The notes: generated by a model from the letters alone, not told the origin. A DNA stretch of 64,000 nt from an uncultured Idiomarina sp. (GCA_946885915.1 CAMPHF010000012.1:23142-87141), one strand, 5' to 3'. Shown: positions 52,132 through 62,232, numbered from the stretch's first letter. Made by a program: numbers and translations.

Positions 52132-52699
52132 TTATTTTACACCGGCTCGATAGCTAGCCTTATCGATGCCGGTGCAAAACCCACTATTTACACGAAATTT
52201 ACATTTAACCTAAGCAGGTTCTTTTGCTTCGTCTGACGAAACCTAGCGTTATTTGTAATAATTTCCACGATGACTTTATTTACACTTGCTTAACGTGGGC
52301 TAGCGCCTAAACGCTTGTTTGAATTTGTGTGTGTTTAGCGCTAAACGGGCGCTGAATATGGCTCGCGACCTACTTCTCTTAAACATTTTGTAACAATTAT
52401 CCACGACATTGCCCCAAGTTGTTGAATTTCAGACGGTCGTCACGGTTGCAAATTATTGTATCGATCGCACAAAAAATATGCAGAAAAGCGTATATTCTAG
52501 GTTGCTGCGGGCAAATTAATTGATTAGTATCAGGTATTGATCGCGTAAAAATGGTCTATATTAAGTCAAGCACTGCTTCGACTAACTGCCAGTTTTATGC
52601 GTCAAGGCGTGCATTTTTAGTGTTTAGACAATTTTGTGTTAAACGTTAAAAAGCCGATAAAAACTGAGTCAATCACTTAAAGTGATCCAGGGAGACAAT
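52132..52699. other. Long intergenic region upstream of the TonB-dependent receptor
   Basis: This 568-bp AT-rich stretch holds no recognisable gene. A hairpin at 52140-52174 (arms CACCGGC and GCCGGTG with an inner CGATA/TATCG pair) just after the FlgO lipoprotein gene may end that transcript, although it lacks a T run. The remainder presumably contains the receptor's promoter and regulatory sites; AGGGAGAC precedes the ATG at 52700. Confidence 0.55.
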
Positions 52700-55582
52700 A
52701 TGTATACTAACAACAAACTAGCTAAGTCTATTCGCTTGGCGCTTATGTTTGGTGGTGCTTCAGTAGCGGTTTCAGGTACTGCGTTCGCGCAGGACGAGAG
52801 CGAAGCTGGTGTTGAAGCCGAAGAGCGCATCCAAGTTACCGGTTCGCGTATCAAGCGTACCGATTATGAAACCGCTAGCCCGGTTCAAATTACTTCTGCG
52901 GAAGAAATCAAGCTTTCAGGTTTCACCCGTATTGAAGACTTAATGAACAGCTTGCCACAAGTTGAAGCTTCAGAGACCTCGTTCCTTGCGAACGGTGCAT
53001 CTGGTGTTGCTACCCTTGATTTACGTGGTTTAGGTGCTGAGCGTACTTTGGTGCTTGTAAACGGTCGTCGTTTACAGCCAGGTAACGTTTATTCACAAGC
53101 CCCTGACATTAACCAAATTCCTACAGCCCTTGTTAAACGCGTTGAAGTTCTGACTGGTGGTGGTTCATCTACCTACGGTGCAGACGCCGTTGCAGGTGTT
53201 GTAAACTTTATTATGAACAACGACTTTGAAGGATTCGAAGTGGTTGTTGGTGGCGCTGGTTACCAGCACAACAACGACAACGAATACATTCAAGGTTTAA
53301 TGGATGATGCAGGCTTCGATTATCCTGATGGCCAATCAGGTATCGGCGGTAAGTCGTTCAATATCGATGTGACTGTAGGTAGCGATTTTGCCGACGGTAA
53401 AGGTCACGCGACTGCATACGCTACTTGGCGCTCAGTTGATGAGTTACGCCAAGAAGAGCGTGATTATTCTTCTTGTGCATTGAACGCACAAGGAACAGCG
53501 TGTTCTGGTTCTGCTACTGCAATCAACCCGAACGTATATTTCGCACCGTTGTTGGCTGGTGGTACTGACCCACTTGCTGCTGGCGATGATTACGACTTTG
53601 GCCGCGAAGTGCTTTGGTCTTTGCAGCCAGATAGTTCTTTTGCTCCATTCGATGGTTCAAACGTATACAACTTCGCCCCAGTTAACCACTTCATGCGTCC
53701 AGACGAGCGTTATACTTTCGGTTCATTCGTGAACTACGAGGTTAACGAATATTTCCGTCCGTACGTTGAAACCAGCTTCATGTACAACCGTACTCGCGCT
53801 CAAATCGCCGAATCTGGTATCTTCTTCCAGTATTTCGAATTTGACCTAGACAACGACATCTTCTCTGATGCGCAGCGTCAGCAGTTCTTGTCTGAGTTCG
53901 GTCCAGGTACTGAAGCTGTAGGTGCCTACATTGGTAAGCGTAACGTTGAAGGCGGCGCACGTGTGAACCAGTTAGAGAGTACTTCTTACCGCATCGTAGT
54001 GGGTACTGAAGGTTACTTGAGCGACACTTGGTCTTATGACTTGTCATTCCAGTGGGGTTCTACTGCATCTAACTCTGTTTACATCAACGACTTGTATATC
54101 CCGCGTATCGGTGAAGTACTTGGTGCCAACGGTTATGATGCTTATGAAGGTCCAGCATACAATGTGTTCCAATACAATGGTGTAACTCCAGAAGCAGCAG
54201 CGCCACTAGGCGGCACTGGTATTCTTAATGGTGTTGCTAACCAGCGCATCATTAACGGTTACGCTACTGGCGAGTTAGACTTTACTATGCCAGGTGCAAG
54301 CTACCCTGTCGCAGCGGTAGTTGGTTTCGAAAATCGTGAATTAGATTTCGAACGTATTGCTGACGAAGTTTACAAACTAGGTGCTTTAGCTGGCCAAGGC
54401 GGCCCGACTGATTCATTGATCGGTGGCTATAACGTTCGCGAAGTATTCGGTGAGTTACAAGTACCATTAGTGAACGATACTGATTGGGCTGACTCATTAG
54501 CGTTGAACTTGGGTGCGCGTTACTCTGATTACAGCACTACTGGTGGTGAGACCACCTATAAAGTTGAGTTGGATTACAACCCGAACGAAAACTACAAGAT
54601 CCGTGCTAGTTTGAACCGCGCGATTCGTGCGCCAAACGTTGCTGAATTGTTCGCAACACGTAGCATCGGTTTATGGCAAGGTTCTGATCCGTGTGCGGGT
54701 GACACGCCAGAGTATACTGCTGCACAGTGTGCCAACACAGGTGTTACAGCTGCTCAATACGGAAATATCGGTGAAAACCCAGCTGGTCAGTACAACGGTT
54801 TCTTTGGTGGCGAGCCTGAGCTCATCTCGGAAACAGCTGATACTATGACGTTAGGTTTAGTTGGTAACCCGTTTGAGAACTTTAACTTCTCGGTTGATTA
54901 CTGGGATATCACTATCGAAGATGTTATCGGTGTACAGAACCCTGAGTTTACGCTCCGTCAGTGTGCAGAAACTGGCGATGCGGTATACTGTGACCTAATC
55001 GAACGTCCGGCATCTGGAAGTTTATGGCGTGGTACTGAAGGCTTTGTGGTTGCGTATAACCGAAACCTCGCTGAGCGTAAATGGCGTGGTCTAGATGTTA
55101 GCGCAAACTATGAGATTGAAGACGTTCTTGACGGAAGCATCTCACTGAAAATGATTGGCTCATACATGTTAGAGAAAGAGTATCTTCCTAACGTTGCCCA
55201 GCCTGACTCAGCCTATGATTGTGCTGGCGTAATTAGTACTGACTGTTTCGCTCAGCCAGACTGGCGTCATACCTTCACCGCGAACTATGTGAGTGGTGAG
55301 GATTGGACCTTGTCTGCGAAATGGCGTTATTTCGGGGGCGTAGATTTAGAAGGCGCGACCAATACTCTGATGGGTGATAGTCTTCCTTCATACAGCTACC
55401 TTGACGTTACTGGTGCATTTGACTTAACTGAAAACGTGTCATTGTTGTTGGGTGTGAACAACATCCTAGACAAAGAGCCACCGTTGGTAGGTTCAGCTTA
55501 TGCAACTAACGCTAACACCGTTGCAGGTTTCTACGACACCTTAGGTCGTTACATGCACGCGAGCGTAACTTTCCGCTTCTAA
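52700..55582 (+). CDS. TonB-dependent outer membrane receptor
   Basis: A 960-aa receptor that would import a large ligand across the outer membrane using TonB energy. It has a signal peptide (LALMFGGASVAVSGTAFAQD), a plug domain (ERIQVTGSRIKRTDYETASP; TLDLRGLGAERTLVLVNGRR; VEVLTGGGSSTYGADAVAGV) and a C-terminal barrel ending in HASVTFRF. This subgroup, with the VTGSRIKR start, is abundant in Alteromonadales and Xanthomonadales and often takes up oligosaccharides or peptides. The neighbours (two TPR-sulfotransferases and a TPR/2OG oxygenase) are unusual for a carbohydrate locus. The ligand is unknown. AGGGAGAC supports the chosen start. Confidence 0.95.
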   Translation: MYTNNKLAKSIRLALMFGGASVAVSGTAFAQDESEAGVEAEERIQVTGSRIKRTDYETASPVQITSAEEIKLSGFTRIEDLMNSLPQVEASETSFLANGASGVATLDLRGLGAERTLVLVNGRRLQPGNVYSQAPDINQIPTALVKRVEVLTGGGSSTYGADAVAGVVNFIMNNDFEGFEVVVGGAGYQHNNDNEYIQGLMDDAGFDYPDGQSGIGGKSFNIDVTVGSDFADGKGHATAYATWRSVDELRQEERDYSSCALNAQGTACSGSATAINPNVYFAPLLAGGTDPLAAGDDYDFGREVLWSLQPDSSFAPFDGSNVYNFAPVNHFMRPDERYTFGSFVNYEVNEYFRPYVETSFMYNRTRAQIAESGIFFQYFEFDLDNDIFSDAQRQQFLSEFGPGTEAVGAYIGKRNVEGGARVNQLESTSYRIVVGTEGYLSDTWSYDLSFQWGSTASNSVYINDLYIPRIGEVLGANGYDAYEGPAYNVFQYNGVTPEAAAPLGGTGILNGVANQRIINGYATGELDFTMPGASYPVAAVVGFENRELDFERIADEVYKLGALAGQGGPTDSLIGGYNVREVFGELQVPLVNDTDWADSLALNLGARYSDYSTTGGETTYKVELDYNPNENYKIRASLNRAIRAPNVAELFATRSIGLWQGSDPCAGDTPEYTAAQCANTGVTAAQYGNIGENPAGQYNGFFGGEPELISETADTMTLGLVGNPFENFNFSVDYWDITIEDVIGVQNPEFTLRQCAETGDAVYCDLIERPASGSLWRGTEGFVVAYNRNLAERKWRGLDVSANYEIEDVLDGSISLKMIGSYMLEKEYLPNVAQPDSAYDCAGVISTDCFAQPDWRHTFTANYVSGEDWTLSAKWRYFGGVDLEGATNTLMGDSLPSYSYLDVTGAFDLTENVSLLLGVNNILDKEPPLVGSAYATNANTVAGFYDTLGRYMHASVTFRF

Positions 55583-55610
55583 GCTTTGCTTAAAAGTAGA
55601 AAAAGAATAC

Positions 55611-55638
55611 AACGGCGACCTTCGGGTCGCCGTTTTTT
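55611..55638 (+). terminator. Rho-independent terminator after the receptor gene
   Basis: Stem AACGGCGACC/GGTCGCCGTT with a TTCG tetraloop followed by a T run, 28 bp after the receptor stop. Confidence 0.93.
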
Positions 55639-55733
55639 TATGCGGAATACGGTTAACTGAGAGGCCGTTTGCGGTACAATGAAAGCAGCTTGAGCACTTA
55701 TCACGAACTCTTTTAGGAACCAATGGCAACAGT

Positions 55734-57344
55734 ATGACTACAACTAAAACAACAACCGCAACAGCTGCCAAAGAAGTTTCACTCGAACAACTCGCAGAAC
55801 GGGTACGAATACTCTTAATTAATGGAAAGTCAGCGGAAGCGCGGGCGCAAATTTTGCAAATTATTGATGCTGATGTTACCGGTGTAAAGGCGCTGCATCA
55901 GGGATTCAAAATGATGCTTGCTCTAAAGGATTTCAGTGCAGCATTAGATTACATAGATCGGGCATTAGCCCAAGTGCCGGAGCAACCTGTATTTACTATC
56001 GAAAAAGCACAGTTATTGTTGCGTATGAATAAGCGGCAAGATGCCTTAGCCTTGCTTGCTCATGCACAAACATTAATGCCAGATAATTTGCGCTATCTGC
56101 ATAGCATTGCGCAAATTTATAGTCAGTTAGACTTACCCGAATTAGCGCTACCTATTTTGGTGCGCGTATCTGAGTCGGCACCAGCGGATATTAATCTGCG
56201 CTACGAGCTTGCGCTCGCACAGTTTTTCAACGGTGACATGAAAGCGGCCAAAGCTAATTTGGACGCGGTGATTGCTGCACGCCCTGATGCGGCGGAAGCA
56301 ATTCATGTTCGTTCAACCTTAAACAAAGCAACGCCGAAACAAAATCACGTTGCATTTTTAACGGAGCGCGCAAATCCAAGCAAGCCAGAAGATGCTCCTG
56401 TTTGGTTTGCACTTGGCAAAGAGCTTGAGGATTTGGGGCAAGACGATGAGGCCTTTAAAGCATTCGTCACCGCCAATAAATTGAAAAGTAGCAAAATAAG
56501 TTATCACGAGAGTGCGGAACTTGGCGCACTGCAAAATCTTATCCGAAGCACTCAAGAACTTGAGTTGCCGCGAGCGAGTACTACGAAAACTAAAGTTACT
56601 CCTATTTTTGTGGTTAGCTTACCGCGCACCGGCAGTACGCTCATTGATCGTATGCTTGATAGCCACAGTGACATTAAATCTATTGGTGAGCTGCAGGATT
56701 TCCCGCGGCTACTGGCCGAAGCGATAGAAGAGCAAGTGGCGCAGTCGGGTGGAAAATTATCGCGTGAAGCTGCCGTACAACATATAGATTACGCTGCTTT
56801 AGGTGCTCGTTACCAAGCGAATATTGAAGCACTTGCGGATGGTCATGCTTATGTGGTTGATAAATTGCCGTTCAATTTTATGTATTGCGGCCTGATTCGT
56901 AAGGCTTTGCCGCACGCTAAAATTGTACATGTTCAGCGTGACCTGATGGACACCGGCTATGCCATTTTTAAAACTTTGTTCAATCAGGCCTATTTGTATA
57001 GCTATGAGCAAAAGCATTTGGCGCGGTATTTAGCTGCTTATACCCAAGTTATGGAACATTGGCGCGCGAAGTTGGGCAAGCACTTAATCGAAGTTAGTTA
57101 TGAGAATGTGATTGAGGCGCCGGAGGCAGCGGCTCAAGCGTTGTTTAAGCAACTGAAAATTAGCTGGCAGCCGGAGGTGATGAAATTTAATCAGAACCAG
57201 TCGTCGGCGCGTACCGCGAGCGCGGCGCAAGTGCGTGAACCTGTGTACGCCTCATCGGTAGGGAAGTGGCAGCGGCATGCCATTGGCTTAAAGCCATTAC
57301 TGCTTGAGTTACAAAAGCATGGTTTAGCGCCGGATAACCAGTAA
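55734..57344 (+). CDS. TPR-repeat sulfotransferase
   Basis: A 536-aa protein with an N-terminal helical TPR region (about 20-270; ALDYIDRALAQVPEQPVFTI; PDNLRYLHSIAQIYSQLDLP) and a C-terminal sulfotransferase domain. The PAPS-binding loop is FVVSLPRTGSTLIDRMLDSH (about 298-317), followed by IGELQDFPRLL. The 3'-phosphate region is IVHVQRDLMDTGYAIFKTLF (about 400-419). The TPR part implies a protein or peptide substrate or partner. No signal peptide is present, so it should act in the cytoplasm. It is adjacent to a paralogue 12 bp downstream. Confidence 0.87.
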   Translation: MTTTKTTTATAAKEVSLEQLAERVRILLINGKSAEARAQILQIIDADVTGVKALHQGFKMMLALKDFSAALDYIDRALAQVPEQPVFTIEKAQLLLRMNKRQDALALLAHAQTLMPDNLRYLHSIAQIYSQLDLPELALPILVRVSESAPADINLRYELALAQFFNGDMKAAKANLDAVIAARPDAAEAIHVRSTLNKATPKQNHVAFLTERANPSKPEDAPVWFALGKELEDLGQDDEAFKAFVTANKLKSSKISYHESAELGALQNLIRSTQELELPRASTTKTKVTPIFVVSLPRTGSTLIDRMLDSHSDIKSIGELQDFPRLLAEAIEEQVAQSGGKLSREAAVQHIDYAALGARYQANIEALADGHAYVVDKLPFNFMYCGLIRKALPHAKIVHVQRDLMDTGYAIFKTLFNQAYLYSYEQKHLARYLAAYTQVMEHWRAKLGKHLIEVSYENVIEAPEAAAQALFKQLKISWQPEVMKFNQNQSSARTASAAQVREPVYASSVGKWQRHAIGLKPLLLELQKHGLAPDNQ

Positions 57345-57356
57345 GTTGGGTGCGCG

Positions 57357-58844
57357 ATGAGTTATCAGCAGCTACTCGCGCAGGCGCAGCATGCGTTACA
57401 GAATGGGCGACCTGAACAAGCTGCTGTGGTTGCAGAACAAGCACTGCAGCAGCGTCTGCAAGACGCTGATGCGCATTACAATGCGGGCTATTACGCTCGC
57501 CAAGCAGGTGCCTATGCGAAGGCATTGAAGTATTATCAACAGGCATTGGCGCTTGGGGTAAGAGAGCCAGAGGAAGTAGAAAATAATATTGCGGTTATTT
57601 ATAGTGACGCGCTTGAACAACCCGAACAGGCGCTAGCTGCCCTGCAGCGAGCCCTCGCATACAATCCAAATTACTTGCCGGCATTACATAATCTAGCGAA
57701 CTGGTATGAACAAGTTGGTGAACGCACACAAGCCTCTCGCTACTTTCAAGCCGTGCTTAAGCTAGACCCACAGAATTATTTAGCAGCCGCACGGTTAGCG
57801 GATGTTCACCGTGCGACTTCGGTAGACGATGAGCTGCTTACTCAATTACACCGTTTCACTGAGCAATCACTGCCGGCACAAGCCCAAGCAGACGTGCAGT
57901 TTGCTATTGCGAAGCTACTTAACGACTGTGGTGCATACCAGCAGAGTTGGCGGCATCTGTGCCTTGCGAACCAAGCGCAGCGGCACTTATTACCACGTTG
58001 GAACCAGGCGCACTGGGCGGCCAATGTTGCGCAGTTGCGGCATAGCCTGCAGACCTCAGTGCCAAACCATACCGAGTCGCTGGAATCAGCTCCTGATGGG
58101 TTTCAGCCATTGTTTGTGTGCGGCATGTTTCGATCAGGTTCAACCTTAGTTGAGCAACTGCTTGGTGGACACGAGCGGATCACCACGGGTGGCGAATTAG
58201 CCTATTTTCCGACTCAGTTTAATGCATACTTGATGGGGAAAATTTCGAGTGAACAACTACAACCCCTGGTATCGCAGCCTACAAAACAGCATGAATTACA
58301 AAGTGGCTATCTGGCGTTTTTAAGGGAGCGCTTTGAATCGAACGGCCAACTACCGGCTATTTTGACGGATAAAAGACCCGACAACTTTTGGTTGCTGCAT
58401 TTTATTAAACAGGTTATGCCGCGCGCGAAATTTGTCGTCACTCAACGGCATCCGCTGGATAATTTGGTATCAATTTACTTTTCCCAGCTGGGTGCGGCGA
58501 TGGCCTATGCTACCGATGTGAAGCAAATTGCCGAGTATTTATTGTTGCAACAGGAGCAGCTCAAGGTTTGGCAGGCGCATTATTCAGATGATGTGGTGAC
58601 AGTACAGTATGAAGCCTTGGTACGCGGTCCAGAAGCGGCCTTAACCCCGGTGTTTGAGCTTGTGGGTGAGCAGTGGCAATCACAATGCCTACAGTTTCAT
58701 ACCCAGCGTAATGTCGTGAAAACGGCAAGTGTCTGGCAGGTTCGGCAGCCGCTACATCAGAGTTCCTGCGGACGCTGGCAACACTTTCAAGCAGAGCTAG
58801 AGCAGACGCTCGGCACGGAGCTGTTCAAACGCTTACATGGGTGA
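57357..58844 (+). CDS. TPR-repeat sulfotransferase (paralogue)
   Basis: A 495-aa protein with the same TPR-plus-sulfotransferase layout as the preceding gene. TPR units are visible in ADAHYNAGYYARQAGAYAKA and YLPALHNLANWYEQVGERTQ (about 38-135). The PAPS loop is FVCGMFRSGSTLVEQLLGGH (about 258-277), then TTGGELAYFP, and the 3'-phosphate region is KFVVTQRHPLDNLVSIYFSQ (about 360-379). Replacement of the usual PR in the loop by FR is a mild variation. It is co-transcribed with the upstream paralogue. Its end overlaps the convergent oxygenase gene by 12 bp. Confidence 0.87.
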   Translation: MSYQQLLAQAQHALQNGRPEQAAVVAEQALQQRLQDADAHYNAGYYARQAGAYAKALKYYQQALALGVREPEEVENNIAVIYSDALEQPEQALAALQRALAYNPNYLPALHNLANWYEQVGERTQASRYFQAVLKLDPQNYLAAARLADVHRATSVDDELLTQLHRFTEQSLPAQAQADVQFAIAKLLNDCGAYQQSWRHLCLANQAQRHLLPRWNQAHWAANVAQLRHSLQTSVPNHTESLESAPDGFQPLFVCGMFRSGSTLVEQLLGGHERITTGGELAYFPTQFNAYLMGKISSEQLQPLVSQPTKQHELQSGYLAFLRERFESNGQLPAILTDKRPDNFWLLHFIKQVMPRAKFVVTQRHPLDNLVSIYFSQLGAAMAYATDVKQIAEYLLLQQEQLKVWQAHYSDDVVTVQYEALVRGPEAALTPVFELVGEQWQSQCLQFHTQRNVVKTASVWQVRQPLHQSSCGRWQHFQAELEQTLGTELFKRLHG

Positions 58845-60545
58845 AATATCAACCGGGATCGTTAAGCGCTCACCAGGTTCAGTTAATGCAACTGTGCCGT
58901 GCCAAAAGTAACTCGGGAAAAACACGACCTCACCGGGCTTAGGGCAGTGACGTAATAATATCTGCTCCTGTTGCCCTAAGTCCATGGATGTTTCGCCAAA
59001 TTGAATCCAACCGCGATGCTGCGGATCGTCGGCCTGAACCTCTTCCGGTAAGCGAATGTAGCTGCAACAAGATAACCAACCTTGCGGATGCACATGATTG
59101 GTGTGGAATCCTTGTTGGGTGAGTTTCACCGACCATGCGCCGGTAAATCTAAAATCATTCGCGGTGCTACCTTGCTTGCGGCTTAAGAACGGGTGCGTAG
59201 GGTCATCAGGGAGTTGCGCCAGATATCGCTCTGTCGCTTGTGTGAGCGACTGCTTAAATGCTTGAATGACCGGATGTTCGATACCAAGTAAGTGCCCCAT
59301 GGTTTGAGTGCCGTGCCGAACACTTTGGTCTAGCGGTTGGCGCTGTGCTTTGTGCAGCCCACTTAATGCCTCTGCTAGCGCATCCATGAAGACCGCTGGG
59401 TTGGCATAGCCAGCAGGAATAGGCAAAGGTATGGCTTGAATGAAGGCTGGGTTGTTCAACCAATTTGCGCGCGGATCGTCAAGTAACCGCCAGGCTAATG
59501 CTTGGTAAGCAATCACTTCTTGCTGTAACGGCTCGAGTTCGTGTGCACGATCCAAATAGCCGAGCGCTGCCTTATACTGACCGGCACGAAGACATGCCGA
59601 AGCAGCACTTTTCTGTATAACAAAGTGATAGGGGTGTGCTTGGGCAAGCTCAATGAAGGCTTTTCGCGCGGCATCATGACGGTTCTGGCGTGCGTAGATT
59701 ACCGCGCGAAGGTGTTGTATGTCAGGATCTTGGTGCAGGCTGTTGGGAGCCGATTCGATAAGTTCTTGCGCCTTCGTAAAGTTCTCTGCCAGCAACCACT
59801 GAGATACTTGTGCGTGCAGTAAACCAAGCGAGTCAGGTTTTTGATGACGAGCCTGCACATAAGATTGACCAAACTTGTCCGTTCGGCCCTGCTCCCAATA
59901 GAGCTGGTTTAGCGCTTGATGTGCCTCGATTAAGTCAGGTTGCGCTTGAATCAATTTGGTTAAGCGTTGCTCTGCCGCATCCACTTTATCAATATCGTAC
60001 TCCACGCAAGCTAGCGCATAGCCATAGCGAACCGGAATAGGTTTAGAAAGTGCACAAGCTTGCTGTAGGTAGGAGAGCGCTCGCTCCGGTTGACCCAGCT
60101 GTCGCCACAACTGACCGACTTGAAACAACAGCGGTGCATTTTGCGGGTGCAGTTGTAATTGCGCGAGCGCGGTTTCAAGTGCACGTTCTAGTTGCTGCAG
60201 TTGGCCAAGTGTCCAGATATATTGTTGGGCGCTGTTAGCGGTTAACTGTTGTTGGGTGGCCAAGTGGTTGAACTGCTCAACTGCATCGGTATAGCGCTGT
60301 TCACTCACCAAAAAGTTAGCGTAATTAGCTCGAATGGTTGGCTGTGCTTGCAGTTTTAAACTTTGTTGAAAGTACCTTTCAGCAGCAGCGGTATCATGGC
60401 GCTGGCGCGCGCACAGCGCCAACATGTGCAATACATCGGCTTGAGGTTGCTGCTGATTGATTTGCTGACACAGTTGCTCTGCGGCCGCATAGTTGCGACT
60501 TTGAAAAGCCTGTACAGCTTGTTGAAACAGGGCGGCAATGGTCAT
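58833..60545 (-). CDS. TPR-repeat putative 2-oxoglutarate/Fe(II) oxygenase
   Basis: A 570-aa protein. The first 370 residues are TPR repeats (AAEQLCQQINQQQPQADVLH; ALSYLQQACALSKPIPVRYG; ARKAFIELAQAHPYHFVIQK). The C-terminal 200 residues match a 2OG-Fe(II) oxygenase domain, with the iron-binding HxH-like GFHTNHVHPQGWLSCCSYIR and the distal His in PSYFWHGTVALTEPGERLTI. This TPR/oxygenase fusion type often neighbours TPR-sulfotransferases and TonB receptors in alteromonads. A hydroxylase acting on a protein or peptide is likely. The ATG at 60545 is chosen; an in-frame GTG at 60569 is possible. It is convergent with the sulfotransferase pair. Confidence 0.85.
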   Translation of the reverse strand: MTIAALFQQAVQAFQSRNYAAAEQLCQQINQQQPQADVLHMLALCARQRHDTAAAERYFQQSLKLQAQPTIRANYANFLVSEQRYTDAVEQFNHLATQQQLTANSAQQYIWTLGQLQQLERALETALAQLQLHPQNAPLLFQVGQLWRQLGQPERALSYLQQACALSKPIPVRYGYALACVEYDIDKVDAAEQRLTKLIQAQPDLIEAHQALNQLYWEQGRTDKFGQSYVQARHQKPDSLGLLHAQVSQWLLAENFTKAQELIESAPNSLHQDPDIQHLRAVIYARQNRHDAARKAFIELAQAHPYHFVIQKSAASACLRAGQYKAALGYLDRAHELEPLQQEVIAYQALAWRLLDDPRANWLNNPAFIQAIPLPIPAGYANPAVFMDALAEALSGLHKAQRQPLDQSVRHGTQTMGHLLGIEHPVIQAFKQSLTQATERYLAQLPDDPTHPFLSRKQGSTANDFRFTGAWSVKLTQQGFHTNHVHPQGWLSCCSYIRLPEEVQADDPQHRGWIQFGETSMDLGQQEQILLRHCPKPGEVVFFPSYFWHGTVALTEPGERLTIPVDISPM

Positions 60546-60781
60546 ATCGTTATTATTGTGGTGGTCCACTGCTAAACAATTATTTAACGACCCTAAACGC
60601 TTTGTTTGAGCTTGGCTATTCTACGAATGTCATAATTGTGAATAAAATGCGTCGGTTGCTGGTATGCCTAATCTAAAATACCGAGTAAATCCCAACCAAG
60701 TGTGTCGTTTATGCCCTTTATTTTCAGTTCAGGCATTTTGAATAAGTCTGGATTCAATTTACATTGCAAGTTTCGAAAAGG

Positions 60782-60826
60782 TGGCGTCCCCGGCAGGATT
60801 CGAACCTGCGACCTGCCCCTTAGGAG
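60782..60826 (-). other. 3' fragment of tRNA-Arg(CCU): attachment-site end of a genomic island
   Basis: Read on the minus strand, this 45-base fragment gives the anticodon loop CTCCTAA (anticodon CCU), stem GGGGC, T-arm GCAGG-TTCGAAT-CCTGC, acceptor strand CGGGGAC, discriminator G and CCA. The 5' half of a tRNA should continue to the right, but bases from 60827 do not resemble one. The fragment is therefore the remnant left when an element integrated into the tRNA 3' region. The integrase begins about 160 bp to the right, so the island lies on that side. Confidence 0.85.
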
Positions 60827-60984
60827 TTTTATTTTTTGATGTTTTATGATGATCTTTAGTGAACAACTAAACTGCGAGATGAACAATTAACTCAAATAAA
60901 AACAGTGCATTATGAGTTTATGTGTGTTCACGATTGTTCATTGGTCAATTTTGCGGCACAATGCTTTTGCTACATATATGCTAC

Positions 60985-62226
60985 ATGGAACAGCCCGTGC
61001 CGATTACCGCCAAGATTACCAATAGCTCAATTAAAAACCTAAGAGTGTCAGACAAGCGGCTGAACGATAGCGAGATATCGGGATTTCATGCTCGCATTTC
61101 TGATAAAGGTCGTATTCATTACTACCTGTATTACCGAGTGGGATCTAAACAAGCCAATTATAAGCTTGGTACACATGGCGCAATATCTCCCTCTGAAGCA
61201 CGAGAGCTCGCGGCCATAAAAGCCGGAGAAATCGCTCGTGGCGTTGATGTTCAATCTGAACGATCAAACGAGCGAAAAAAGGCCGAACAGCAACGGGCTA
61301 ATCGCTTAGATAATTATCTTTCTGGTGTTTATAGACCGTGGCTGGCAGCACGGAACCCTAAAACCGTTGATCGTATTGTTCGGTCTATTGAATACGGCTT
61401 TGCTGATTTCCTGAAATTGCCGCTTGAAGAAATAAACGCAAAAAGGATTGAAAGCTGGCGCTCGCAGCGTCGGGCAGAGGAGATGAAGCCTGCGACCATA
61501 AATCGCTATATTAATTGCCTAAAAGGAGCGATGAGTAGAGCGGTGGATTGGGGGTACATTGATTCCCATAACTTGAGCAAAGTAAAACAGTATCAAGTCG
61601 ATCAGGGCGTTGTTCGATACCTATCCGATGATGAAACCAAACGTCTAGCCGAGGCAATTGAAAACAGGAACGAGCGTTATCGTAACGAGCGAGACAGCGC
61701 GAACAAGTTCCGTGAAGCGCGAGGTTATCATTTACTGCCGAGTTTAAGATATATGCGTTATGTGGACTGCCTAGAGCCTGTGATTATTATGGCGATGAAT
61801 ACGGGGATGCGGAAAGGCGAGATTTTCTCTCTGAAATGGTCGGACATAAATCTTGAGCAGCGGCAGCTAGTTGTTCAAGCCGACAATTCCAAATCCGGAA
61901 AGCATCGAGTCATACCTCTAAATTCGAAGGTTATGTCCATGCTTGAGGACTGGACTAAACAAAGCCTGAGCATTTATGTTTTTGAAGGAGAGGAGGGAAA
62001 GCCAATCACCGATATTAAAAAATCTTTCTCGGCAATCTTGGATGATGCAAAGATTACTAATTTTCGTTTCCACGACTTTCGACACCACTTCGCCAGCCGT
62101 TTAGTTATGGCAGGACAAGACCTTAACACTGTTCGAGAGCTTCTAGGCCATGCTGACTTGAAGATGACTATTCGATACGCTCATCTTGCACCTGAGCATA
62201 AGGCGAGGGCGGTTGAATTGCTGTAA
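60985..62226 (+). CDS. Tyrosine recombinase (phage/island integrase)
   Basis: Site-specific integrase of 413 aa (434 aa if the upstream GTG at 60922 is used). An N-terminal arm-type DNA-binding domain (SIKNLRVSDKRLNDSEISGF; YYRVGSKQANYKLGTHGAIS) is followed by a core-binding domain (about 100-200) and a catalytic domain. The catalytic residues are visible: Arg in NTGMRKGEIFSLKWSDI, Lys in NSKSGKHRVIPLN, His-Arg in FHDFRHHFASRLV, His in LLGHADLKMT and Tyr in IRYAHLAPEHK. It lies next to a tRNA-Arg fragment, the expected target. It marks the left end of an island running off the right edge. Confidence 0.95.
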   Translation: MEQPVPITAKITNSSIKNLRVSDKRLNDSEISGFHARISDKGRIHYYLYYRVGSKQANYKLGTHGAISPSEARELAAIKAGEIARGVDVQSERSNERKKAEQQRANRLDNYLSGVYRPWLAARNPKTVDRIVRSIEYGFADFLKLPLEEINAKRIESWRSQRRAEEMKPATINRYINCLKGAMSRAVDWGYIDSHNLSKVKQYQVDQGVVRYLSDDETKRLAEAIENRNERYRNERDSANKFREARGYHLLPSLRYMRYVDCLEPVIIMAMNTGMRKGEIFSLKWSDINLEQRQLVVQADNSKSGKHRVIPLNSKVMSMLEDWTKQSLSIYVFEGEEGKPITDIKKSFSAILDDAKITNFRFHDFRHHFASRLVMAGQDLNTVRELLGHADLKMTIRYAHLAPEHKARAVELL

Positions 62227-62232
62227 AAAAAA

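Noticed and set aside
52140..52174. Hairpin as a rho-independent terminator of the FlgO genes
   Set aside because: The stem is good but it is followed by CAAAACCC rather than a T run, so it is only mentioned under the intergenic region.
60668..60886. Minus-strand 72-codon frame over the tRNA fragment
   Set aside because: It runs straight through the tRNA-Arg fragment, whose RNA structure explains the sequence. Treated as chance coding.
60782..60900. Intact tRNA-Arg gene
   Set aside because: Only the 3' half from the anticodon loop onward is present; the bases that should hold the D-arm and 5' acceptor strand do not fit.
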